DNA from: an uncultured Bacteroidota bacterium
GTDB taxonomy: Bacteria > Bacteroidota > Bacteroidia > Bacteroidales > P3
DNA length: 64,000 nucleotides
Direction: 5' to 3'
Assembly: GCA_902790215.1 (NCBI GenBank)
Contig: CADAQX010000008.1
Coordinates: forward strand, 124,001 to 188,000
Shown here piece after piece: positions 53,536 to 61,039 of this stretch. Within the stretch, counting starts at the first letter, position 1. Each line of letters opens with the position of its first letter. The notes below the pieces were generated by a model that had not been told where the DNA came from, searched no databases, and was given only the letters and a program-made list of their open reading frames with translations. A program made the position numbers and the translations under genes.

Positions 53536-53694
53536 GTGACAGAAGAGCCATCGAAGTCCCCACACTATGTCAAACCTCAATAGTGTTGGCATCCCTAAAG
53601 ACCAGATACGGATATAAGAATTCGTTAATTCGTAAATGTGCTAATTCGTAAATCGACTAACACGTTAACACATTAACACATTCACACGTAGTCA
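53475..53694. repeat. Long composite repeat, copy 2
   Basis: Same order as 52484-52722: GTGTTCGCC units, GACAGAAGAGCCAT, GAAGTCCCCACACT, CTCAATAGTGTTGGCAT, GGATATAAGAATTCGTTAAT and the ACACGTTAACACATTAACAC arm. A duplication of about 220 bases roughly 1 kb apart. Confidence 0.85.
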
Positions 53695-53838
53695 GTGGCA
53701 ATCATTTTAAAGAAAAAAAACAATAGCATATAATGGAATGTTCTCATCCAACCTTGGTCTATATAAGGATAGTGCATAGATACGCAAATTTTTGTCAATA
53801 GAAAGAAATAAATGACAAAAGTTTGAATAATAATTTGT

Positions 53839-53923
53839 GAGGGTGCTACGCGCTACGGTGCTACAGTTGAGTTTGGGATTGGGTGGTTGGGAACTGTAGC
53901 ACTGTAGCAAGTGTAGCGCGGAG
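53839..53923. repeat. 85-bp CTACAG hairpin repeat, copy 2
   Basis: Nearly identical to 49836-49920 over its whole length, with a few loop changes. Both are followed by a short CTTG-rich stretch and ACACGAA. Confidence 0.85.
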
Positions 53924-54046
53924 TATGACTTGCTTGAACACGAAAGTGAAAAGTGGATGACCCTATGCAGTGAACAGATATTTAGTAAACAGTGACAAGA
54001 ATGCGCTCTTTTCACAGGTCATTCATTTATTTGTCGTCACTAAGTA

Positions 54047-54166
54047 ACAATAATAGTGCTATTATTGCGTTATTATTACAATAAACACTTATCATGAAGT
54101 ATCATTATTTGACGATTGCTTATGCAGTTTGATCAATTAGGTCATGTGGTTGCCACTTGACCTAAT
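54047..54166. promoter_or_regulatory. Two palindromes upstream of the winged-helix gene
   Basis: AATAATAGTGCTATTATT at about 54048-54065 and a long palindrome at 54136-54166: ATTAGGTCA, GTGG, a TTG loop, CCAC, TGACCTAAT, with one T bulge per side. The second ends 21 bases before the ATG at 54188 and has no T-run, so an operator or leader hairpin is likelier than a terminator. Confidence 0.6.
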
Positions 54167-54187
54167 ATTAGCACCCAAACTACATAT

Positions 54188-55225
54188 ATGAACCCTGTAG
54201 CCATACGTCTGCTGAACCAGCAGCTCTGCTCGCCCCAGTTCTCCACCCCCGAAGAGGTGGTGGCGCACCTGAGTGCCATGCAGGCACAAGAGTATAGACT
54301 AATGCGCTGGGCTGTCTCTATGCGGACTAAGAAGCCCTCTTCCGAGGCATTCCAACAGGCATTAGACAGCGGAAGAATCGTTCGGCTACACCTAATGCGG
54401 GGCACATGGCAACTGGTCTCGGGTGATGATTATTGGTGGATGCTGGACTTACTGGCCGAAAAAAGCCTCCGTGTAATCCGAGGATGGATGACATCGAATC
54501 ACATCTTCATCCCCGACGACGAATGTGTTCGCATCAGAGAGATAATTGCCCGATGTGCCGAGGACTGTGGCAGCGCCACCAAGGAGGACTTTGTCAACGC
54601 CCTTGCCGCCCAAGGCATCAAAATGGACGACCACCGACTGTCTTACCACATCCGTATGGCCGAACTCTCAGGAATCTTGTGCAGTGGGAAACTCCTCCCC
54701 ATGAAAGCAACTTACAGCCTTGCTGAATCACGCATCCCTCATCGAGAGCACCTGGACCGTGAGGAGGCTTTGGCCCGACTGACACGCAAGTATTTCTTAA
54801 GCCGATGCCCGGCAACTTTGGAGGACTTTGTATGGTGGTCGGGATTGAGTGTCAGAGACTGCCGCAATGGGGTTTCCGCCATCGGCGACGAGCTATACTC
54901 TGTCAAATGGCACAACCGGGAGTTCTTCATCCACCAAGATGCCCGACATCATGGAGTACGTCATGGGAACCTCTTGCTGCTTCCTCCGTATGACGAATAC
55001 CTTATAGGGTATAAGAGTCGCGACATTGCGTTGCCCGAAACCCATCGCCATCATGCCCACAACTCGTCGGGCATCTTCTACCCTATCATCCTTCGGGACG
55101 GAATTGCCTGTGGGAATTGGAAGCCTTTTGAAAAGCAGATGCACTGTCAGCCGTTTGACCCGGCCGACAACCTAAAGGGTATTGAAATGGCGTGGAAAAA
55201 GTATCAACGTTATCTTGGTCATTAG
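54188..55225 (+). CDS. Winged-helix protein of the AlkZ/YcaQ DNA glycosylase family (HTH_42)
   Basis: 345 residues. The N-terminal QAQ (residues 32-34, in LSAMQAQEYRLMRW) matches the QxQ catalytic motif of AlkZ/YcaQ glycosylases; it is followed by RIVRLHLMRGTWQLVSGDDYWWML, the family's most conserved block. Three winged-helix modules follow, and the C-terminal part has HGNLLLLPPYDEYLIGYKSR. Relatives unhook interstrand crosslinks or remove alkylated bases. A repair role fits the motif but is not proven; the protein could also protect against a toxin. It stands alone between repeat clusters, with strong palindromes upstream. Confidence 0.88.
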   Translation: MNPVAIRLLNQQLCSPQFSTPEEVVAHLSAMQAQEYRLMRWAVSMRTKKPSSEAFQQALDSGRIVRLHLMRGTWQLVSGDDYWWMLDLLAEKSLRVIRGWMTSNHIFIPDDECVRIREIIARCAEDCGSATKEDFVNALAAQGIKMDDHRLSYHIRMAELSGILCSGKLLPMKATYSLAESRIPHREHLDREEALARLTRKYFLSRCPATLEDFVWWSGLSVRDCRNGVSAIGDELYSVKWHNREFFIHQDARHHGVRHGNLLLLPPYDEYLIGYKSRDIALPETHRHHAHNSSGIFYPIILRDGIACGNWKPFEKQMHCQPFDPADNLKGIEMAWKKYQRYLGH

Positions 55226-55321
55226 TTCGAATCTGTCTGTATCTTGAACACTAATTGCCATTATCTGTCATTAACTAAAGTATGACAAGTGGCTAAAAGG
55301 TCAAAGGCGTGATTCTTTGCC

Positions 55322-55555
55322 CTTTTTAGGGTGTTTCAAAAAGTCCGAAGGACTGAAAGATGATAGGCGGGGGCGTAAGCCCCCGTACATGTGGACGATA
55401 AAACAAAGCCCTGAAGGGGCGACAGATAGTCGGTAACATACAGTGTGTCACCCCTTCGTTTTTTTTTTTTTCTACCATTCGTACAGGGGTTTACACCCCT
55501 GCCTGTGGTCTGTCGTCCCCTTTGGGGACTTTTAAGACACCCTTGTCAAGACCCT
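55322..55555. repeat. GC-rich REP-like cluster
   Basis: A series of short perfect hairpins: AAAGTCCGAAGGACTG, GGGGGCGTAAGCCCCC, AGCCCTGAAGGGGCG, CACCCCTTCGTTTTT, CAGGGGTTTACACCCCTG and GTCCCCTTTGGGGAC. The order is roughly mirror-symmetric around 55440, with GGGTGTTTCAAAAAGTCC at the left end facing GGACTTTTAAGACACCC at the right. This looks like a mobile palindromic unit of the REP/BIME type; no transposase is nearby. Confidence 0.82.
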
Positions 55556-55631
55556 GTACAATACCAAACTATAATGGAAAGAACTTGTCAAACTTTAATC
55601 ATTAATTCATGGTTGTTACGTGATGATTCAC

Positions 55632-55700
55632 CGTTATCCGTTGATAAGTTGATAAGTTTATACGGCCCGCATCATATCAACGTATCAACATATCAACAAT
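55632..55700. repeat. GTTGATAAG hairpin with core
   Basis: GTTGATAAGTTGATAAGTTT faces ATATCAACGTATCAACATAT around ATACGGCCCGCATCAT, a one-base variant of the core found in the other three copies. Between here and the GNAT gene the spacer also has the 29-base GTTACA palindrome (55749-55777) and a GGTTCGGG/CCCCATCC-rich stretch near 55900. Confidence 0.82.
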
Positions 55701-55996
55701 AAACATCCACGCAAAAGCTGACTGGCAATTTGTAGAAGGCCCAAATGGAACTGTAACACTGTTACAACTGTTACAGTGGATTTTTTTGGTTCCTCCGCAG
55801 GGGTATCGTAGGGCCTTTTTGGGGTCGGTGTATCCTCGTTCCTGGGAGCGAAGTTAGAGCGAAGGCAGAGCGAAGGCACAGCGAAGCTACTCCGGGTTTG
55901 GAGATAGGGGAAAATCGGCCTTCGGATTTGCCCCATCCGGGTTCGGGACAATGGGAACTCTTGCTGTTGAAAATACATTATGTCGGAAAAAATGTG

Positions 55997-56004
55997 TATC
56001 TTTG
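55997..56004 (+). promoter_or_regulatory. -7 box of the GNAT gene (TATCTTTG)
   Basis: AATGTGTATCTTTGCAATC, 23 bases before the ATG at 56027; it excludes the longer frame starting at 55898. Confidence 0.8.
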
Positions 56005-56026
56005 CAATCTATTTATTCTGCTTTTT

Positions 56027-56488
56027 ATGGAGAAAACTATCATTCAGCAATGCACCCGGGAACATCTTGACAGGTATGGAGAGATTTATGCTGCGGCTTT
56101 CTCGGGCGAGCCTTGGAACGACCATTGGTCGGTGGAGGATGCCACCGTGCACGTCGGCGAAATTCTTGACAGCAAGCAGTCCTATGGCCTTGAATATCTG
56201 GTTGAAGGCCAGGTGGCGGGCTTTATAATGGGTGCCTCTATGCTGTTCCACTATGGAAGGACTTTTGAAATCAACGACCTTGCCGTTTCGCCCGAATACC
56301 AAGGGCGCGGCATCGCCTCCCTCCTACTCGACCGGATGGTTGCCGACCTGCGGGAGCAGGGCATCAAGGCATTCCATCTCATCACTGCGGCCGAGGGCAC
56401 GCTGCCGGCTTTCTACGAGAGACACGGATTCGCGAAAGAGCAGCGGGTGATACTGATGCATAATAGCGTTGATCAGTTGATAAGTTGA
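56027..56488 (+). CDS. GNAT-family N-acetyltransferase
   Basis: 153 residues from the ATG at 56027, chosen because the -7 box lies at 55997-56004. The acetyl-CoA-binding signature is VSPEYQGRGIASLLLD (Q/RxxGxG/A), preceded by the beta-strand FEINDLAV, and followed by YERHGFAKEQRV. The N-terminal part GEPWNDHWSVEDA is typical of small GNAT enzymes acting on amines or protein N-termini; the substrate is unknown. The final residues VDQLIS and the stop are encoded by GTTGATCAGTTGATAAG, the left arm of the hairpin that follows. Confidence 0.9.
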   Translation: MEKTIIQQCTREHLDRYGEIYAAAFSGEPWNDHWSVEDATVHVGEILDSKQSYGLEYLVEGQVAGFIMGASMLFHYGRTFEINDLAVSPEYQGRGIASLLLDRMVADLREQGIKAFHLITAAEGTLPAFYERHGFAKEQRVILMHNSVDQLIS

Positions 56489-56573
56489 TAAGTTTATACG
56501 GCTCGCATCATATCAACACAAAACATATCAACAAAATCATATCAACGTATCAACATATCAACAAAACAAATCA
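56467..56573. repeat. GTTGATAAG hairpin overlapping a gene end
   Basis: The left arm (GTTGATCAGTTGATAAGTTG) is inside the GNAT gene; the core ATACGGCTCGCATCAT follows, and the right arm is a long run of CATATCAACA words. It separates the GNAT gene from the peroxidase gene. Confidence 0.85.
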
Positions 56574-56597
56574 ACATTTAAATAATTTACAAGCCTT

Positions 56598-57212
56598 ATG
56601 ATTAAACACAAAAACATTACCCTTGCAATTGTTCTCGTTGTGACGACGGCTATGGCCTTTGTCGGATGCAAAAAAACTGAGAAACCGGGAAGCGAAACAC
56701 CTAACCCCGACACTTTGGTGACGGACACCATTCCCGAGGAGCCTCCGGCAGATAATATCTACCAGTTCAAAGTCCTCAACGGCGAGGGCGATTCGGTGTC
56801 GCTTGCCGAATACCGCGACAAAGTGCTGCTGGTTGTCAACACCGCCACTCAGTGCGGCTACACCCCGCAGTACACCGACCTGCAGCGCATATATGACGCC
56901 TACAAGGACAGCGGCTTTGTCGTCCTCGACTTCCCCTGCAACCAGTTCGGCGGACAGGCTCCCGGCTCATTCGACGACATACACGATTTCTGCACCAGCC
57001 GCTACGGCATCACTTTCCCGCAGTTTGCCAAGATTAACGTGAACGGTGCCAGCGCCTCGCCCCTGTATGTGTGGCTGAAGAGCAAGAAACCCGGCGACAT
57101 CCAATGGAACTTTACCAAGTTCCTCATCGACCGAAAAGGCGAGGTGAAACGCCGTTTCGAGCCTGGCGACGCGATGTCGATGGTTGAAAGAGCTGTAATG
57201 AATGCACTCTAA
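56598..57212 (+). CDS. Glutathione-peroxidase-family lipoprotein
   Basis: 204 residues. A lipoprotein signal ends FVGC (Cys 24); an acidic Pro/Thr linker follows. The peroxidase domain starts near 54: NTATQCGYTPQY with catalytic Cys86 (Cys rather than selenocysteine), FPCNQFGGQAPG with Gln120, and WNFTKFLIDRKG with Trp170 and Asn171, the catalytic tetrad of GPx. It would reduce peroxides at the envelope, probably with a thioredoxin-like donor. The VanX-type gene begins 13 bases after the stop. Confidence 0.92.
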   Translation: MIKHKNITLAIVLVVTTAMAFVGCKKTEKPGSETPNPDTLVTDTIPEEPPADNIYQFKVLNGEGDSVSLAEYRDKVLLVVNTATQCGYTPQYTDLQRIYDAYKDSGFVVLDFPCNQFGGQAPGSFDDIHDFCTSRYGITFPQFAKINVNGASASPLYVWLKSKKPGDIQWNFTKFLIDRKGEVKRRFEPGDAMSMVERAVMNAL

Positions 57213-57225
57213 ACACATTTGCAAG

Positions 57226-57990
57226 ATGAAAGTTCAACGTACATGGATGCTGGCCGCCATCCTGATTGTCAGCGGGTTTGTCGCCACCTCATGCAGGCAG
57301 GCCGTGAAAGAAATTCCCGCCGAGGAGGATTGCAGCCAGTTTGTGGCCGTCACCGATGTGGTGCCCGACGCAATTTTGGAGATACGTTACTATAGCACCT
57401 ACAACTTCGTGGCCGCCCGCATCGACGGCTATGAGGAGCCCCTTGCCCTCATGACCCAACAGGCCGCCGACAGCCTGCGCGCCGCCAGCGACGATTTCAG
57501 AAAGCTGGGCTACTGCATCAAGATTTACGACACCTACCGCCCGCAAATGGCTGTGAGCCACTTTGTGCGCTGGGCTGAGAATCTGGCCGATACCGCCACA
57601 AAGCACTGCTTCTACCCCAACGTGGATAAGTCGAGATTGTTTGAAGAAGGGTATATCGCCGCGCGGAGCAGCCATTCGCGCGGCTCGACCGTTGACTTGA
57701 CCCTTGTGGATATAGCCACAGGCAAGGATGTGGATATGGGCGGTGTGTTCGACTGGTTTGGAATGGAGAGCCACCCCGACTGCGGCGGCAACCCAGAGAC
57801 GATGGAGTATCGCCAGAACGACACCATCACCGCTGCACAGTTCCAGAACCGCATGATGCTCCGCTCGGTTATGCTGCGCCACGGATTCCAACCGATTGAC
57901 AGCGAGTGGTGGCACTTCACTCTGGCCAACGAGCCCTATCCCGACACCTACTTCACCTTCCCGGTAAAGCGACTACTGCAAACAAAATAA
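57226..57990 (+). CDS. D-Ala-D-Ala dipeptidase-type M15 lipoprotein (VanX/DdpX)
   Basis: 254 residues from the ATG at 57226 (MKVQRTWM...); the ATG at 57202 lies inside the preceding gene. A lipoprotein signal ends ATSC (Cys 23). The M15D zinc site is SSHSRGSTVDLTLVD (His150, Asp157) with EWWHF (Glu227, His230) and the substrate Arg in YDTYRPQ. VanX/DdpX enzymes split D-Ala-D-Ala. As a lipoprotein it acts outside the cytoplasm, so peptidoglycan-peptide use or remodelling is likelier than vancomycin resistance; no vanHA genes are near. Confidence 0.9.
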   Translation: MKVQRTWMLAAILIVSGFVATSCRQAVKEIPAEEDCSQFVAVTDVVPDAILEIRYYSTYNFVAARIDGYEEPLALMTQQAADSLRAASDDFRKLGYCIKIYDTYRPQMAVSHFVRWAENLADTATKHCFYPNVDKSRLFEEGYIAARSSHSRGSTVDLTLVDIATGKDVDMGGVFDWFGMESHPDCGGNPETMEYRQNDTITAAQFQNRMMLRSVMLRHGFQPIDSEWWHFTLANEPYPDTYFTFPVKRLLQTK

Positions 57991-58065
57991 TGCCCTGCAG
58001 ACGCAAGCCCGGCACAATATTTCCACCCATTCCGCGTTATCAAACCACACTACAATAATTCCGAT

Positions 58066-59433
58066 ATGCAGATACAGCAATACATCGAATCGAACAAGAA
58101 CCGTTTTCTCGAAGAGCTATTCTCTTTAATCAGGATTCCCTCCATCAGCTCCGAGTCGGAGCATAAGCCCGATATGGTGCGCTGTGCCGAAAGGTGGCGC
58201 GAGCTGCTGGAGCAGGCCGGTGCCGACAACACACGGATTATCGCCACTCAGGGCAACCCGCTGGTGTATGGCGAGAAGATTATCAACCCCGCCAAGAAGA
58301 CGGTGCTGGTGTATGGACACTACGACGTGATGCCTGTCACTCCCCTCGAGTTGTGGAACACGGAGCCCTTTGAGCCCGTCATCAAAGACGGCAAGATATG
58401 GGCACGCGGCGCCGACGACGACAAAGGGCAAAGCTTTATGCAGGCCAAGGCTTTCGAGGCCATGATGGCATTGGGCCAGTTGCCCTGCAACGTGAAATTC
58501 CTGCTGGAAGGCGAAGAGGAGATTGGCTCTCCATCGCTGAAACAGTGGTTGAAAGAGCCGTCAAATAAAGCACTGCTTAAAGCCGACGTCATTCTGGTGT
58601 CGGACACCGATATGGTCAGTCCCGATGTGCCGAGCATTACCACCGGCCTGCGCGGCTTGGTGAAATTCGAGATGCGCGTCATCGGTCCCGACCACGATCT
58701 GCACAGCGGAGACTTTGGCGGCACAGTGTCCAACCCCGTCAACGTGCTGAGCTGGATGATTGGCACCGTGCTGGACAAGAACGGACACATCACCATTCCA
58801 GGCTTCTACGACGATGTGCTGGTGTGCAGCCGGGAGGAACGGGAACTTATCAACAAGGCCCCATACAGCGACGAGGAGTACAAGAAGAGCGTAGGCGTCG
58901 AGGTGCTGCACGGCGAGGAAGGCTACACCACGCTGGAGCGCATCGGCATCCGACCTACCTTCGATGTGTGCGGCATTCAAGGCGGCTACAGCGGCGAGGG
59001 GTTCAAGACCATCATCCCCTCGGTGGCCTGGGCCAAACTCTCTTTCCGCCTGGTGGCCAACCAAGACCCCGAACGCATCGCCAAGCTGGTGGAGAACTAC
59101 TTCCGCAGCATCGCCCCCGACAGCGTGAAGCTGGACTTCACCTATTACGAGAAAGGCATGCCTTATGTCTGCCCTATCGACCTGGAGGAGTACAAGGCGG
59201 CCGAAGAGGCTTTCCGCGACACCTACGGCATGCAGCCCATCCCCGCCCACAGCGGCTGTTCCATCAGCATAGTGAGCGACTTTGAGCAAGAACTGGGACT
59301 GAAGAGCATCCTGCTGGGCTTCGGTCTGGGTGCCGACAACATCCACGCCCCCAACGAGAACTACCGCATCGACCGATTCCTCAAAGGCATCGAGACCGCC
59401 GTTGCCTTCTTCCGACACTACGGCAAACAATGA
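58066..59433 (+). CDS. M20-family dipeptidase, copy A
   Basis: 455 residues, cytoplasmic. M20 signatures: VLVYGHYDVMP (first zinc His and catalytic Asp), WARGADDDKG (bridging Asp), FLLEGEEEIGSPSL (catalytic and zinc Glu), VSDTDM, and a late GLGADNIHAPNENY (last zinc His). The insert between is the dimerisation domain. Such enzymes are broad-specificity dipeptidases (CNDP/DapE-like). A second copy begins 147 bases after the stop; the two share most motifs and length, so this is a tandem duplication. Confidence 0.92.
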   Translation: MQIQQYIESNKNRFLEELFSLIRIPSISSESEHKPDMVRCAERWRELLEQAGADNTRIIATQGNPLVYGEKIINPAKKTVLVYGHYDVMPVTPLELWNTEPFEPVIKDGKIWARGADDDKGQSFMQAKAFEAMMALGQLPCNVKFLLEGEEEIGSPSLKQWLKEPSNKALLKADVILVSDTDMVSPDVPSITTGLRGLVKFEMRVIGPDHDLHSGDFGGTVSNPVNVLSWMIGTVLDKNGHITIPGFYDDVLVCSREERELINKAPYSDEEYKKSVGVEVLHGEEGYTTLERIGIRPTFDVCGIQGGYSGEGFKTIIPSVAWAKLSFRLVANQDPERIAKLVENYFRSIAPDSVKLDFTYYEKGMPYVCPIDLEEYKAAEEAFRDTYGMQPIPAHSGCSISIVSDFEQELGLKSILLGFGLGADNIHAPNENYRIDRFLKGIETAVAFFRHYGKQ

Positions 59434-59578
59434 TTAAATTGAGAATGGAGAATTGAGAATTGAGAATTGAGAATTATCCGGGTGCGGCAGCCAATTCGAA
59501 TTCGTTAATTCTTTACTTCGTTAATCGATTCACACATTAACACATTCACACATTAGCACATTCATAAAAATTATTATA
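59433..59578. repeat. Composite word repeat between the two M20 genes
   Basis: GAGAATTGA words then the core ATCCGGGTGCGGCAGCC (inverted copy of the core at 36609-36633), then TTCGTTAATT words facing ACACATTAACACATTCACAC. The GAGAATTGA family has lost its right arm here and has been joined to a TTCGTTAA hairpin. Confidence 0.82.
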
Positions 59579-59580
59579 CC

Positions 59581-60942
59581 ATGAAAGATGTAAAGAAATA
59601 CATTGAAGAGAACAAAGACCGTTTTCTCGAAGAACTTTTTGAACTGATACGCATCCCGTCAATCAGCGCCGAGTCAGAGCATAAGCCCGATATGGTGCGC
59701 TGTGCCGAGAAATGGAAAGAATTCCTGCTAAAGGCCGGCTGCGACAAAGCAGAGGTGATGCCCTCCGACGGCAACCCCGTAGTGTATGGCGAAAAGACGA
59801 TCGACCCCGCCAAGCCCACTGTGCTGGTGTATGGCCACTACGACGTGATGCCTGTGGCTCCCTTGGAGCTGTGGCGCACACAGCCCTTTGAGCCCGTCAT
59901 CAAAGACGGCAAGATATGGGCGCGCGGTGCCGACGACGACAAAGGCCAAAGCTTTATGCAGGCCAAAGCCTTTGAGTTTATGGTCAAGACCGGCCAGCTG
60001 CCCTGCAACGTGAAGTTTATGCTCGAAGGCGAAGAGGAGATTGGCTCGCCCAGCCTCTACGGCTTCTGCGAGAAACACAAAGAGCTGCTCAAGGCCGATG
60101 TCATCTTGGTTTGCGACACCAGCATGATTGCCCCCGATGTGCCGAGCATCACCAGCGGCTTGCGCGGCCTCTGCTACTGGGAGGTGGAGGTGACTGGTGC
60201 TAACCACGACCTGCACAGCGGCATCTACGGCGGCGCCGTTGCCAACCCCATCAACATCCTCTGCAAGATGATTGCCGGTCTGCACGACGAAAACAACCAT
60301 ATCACCATTCCCGGTTTCTACGACGATGTGCTCGTTATCAGCGACGAGGAGCGCGCCCTCATGGCCAAGGCTCCCTTCAACGAGGAAGACTACAAGCGCG
60401 AACTCGACATCAAGGCTGTGCACGGCGAGAAAGGCTACACCACTAAGGAACGCACCGGCATACGTCCCTGCCTCGACATCTGCGGCATCTGGGGCGGCCA
60501 TACTGGCGAAGGCTCCAAGACCGTGCTGCCCAGCAAGGCTTACGCCAAGATTTCAACCCGACTGGTTGCCAACCAGGATTTCAACAAAATCAGCAAGCTG
60601 TTCCAAGACTATTTCGAGAGCATCGCGCCCGACTGCGTGCGCGTGAAGGTGACCCCCTGTCACGGTGGCGCCGCATACGTCAGCCCTCTGGAAATGAAGG
60701 CTTACCAGGCTGCCGAGAAGGCAATGGAGACCACTTATGGCAAACGCCCCATACCCACCCGCAGCGGCGGAAGCATCCCCATCGTGGCCGGATTTGAGAA
60801 GATACTGGGCACCAAGAGCATCCTGATGGGCTTCGGACTGGGCAGCGACGACATCCATGCCCCCAACGAGAACTACCCCCTCGAGCAGTTCTTCAAAGGC
60901 ATCGAGACCATCCCCTACTTCTATGAGTATTTTGCACAATAA
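59581..60942 (+). CDS. M20-family dipeptidase, copy B
   Basis: 453 residues. All catalytic motifs of copy A are kept: VLVYGHYDVMP, WARGADDDKG, MLEGEEEIGSPSL, VCDTSM and GLGSDDIHAPNENY. The two proteins are clearly paralogous from end to end, with most differences in the lid/dimerisation region (about 200-330), which may change peptide preference. Both are free of signal peptides. The gene is followed by a TTCGTTAA-type hairpin. Confidence 0.92.
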   Translation: MKDVKKYIEENKDRFLEELFELIRIPSISAESEHKPDMVRCAEKWKEFLLKAGCDKAEVMPSDGNPVVYGEKTIDPAKPTVLVYGHYDVMPVAPLELWRTQPFEPVIKDGKIWARGADDDKGQSFMQAKAFEFMVKTGQLPCNVKFMLEGEEEIGSPSLYGFCEKHKELLKADVILVCDTSMIAPDVPSITSGLRGLCYWEVEVTGANHDLHSGIYGGAVANPINILCKMIAGLHDENNHITIPGFYDDVLVISDEERALMAKAPFNEEDYKRELDIKAVHGEKGYTTKERTGIRPCLDICGIWGGHTGEGSKTVLPSKAYAKISTRLVANQDFNKISKLFQDYFESIAPDCVRVKVTPCHGGAAYVSPLEMKAYQAAEKAMETTYGKRPIPTRSGGSIPIVAGFEKILGTKSILMGFGLGSDDIHAPNENYPLEQFFKGIETIPYFYEYFAQ

Positions 60943-60945
60943 AAA

Positions 60946-61030
60946 AATGAATTCGTTAATTCGTAAATGTGTTAATTCGTAAATCGACTAACACATTAAC
61001 ACGTTAACACATTCACACATTAACACGTTC
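60946..61030. repeat. TTCGTTAA / GTTAACAC word hairpin
   Basis: GAATTCGTTAATTCGTAAAT and GTGTTAATTCG face ACACATTAACACGTTAACAC. It fills the gap between the M20 gene and the FMN-binding gene. Confidence 0.8.
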
Positions 61031-61039
61031 TTTTAAATC

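Noticed and set aside
57226-57990. Vancomycin-resistance gene vanX
   Set aside because: It is a lipoprotein and lacks vanH/vanA/vanRS neighbours; a peptidoglycan-peptide dipeptidase is likelier.
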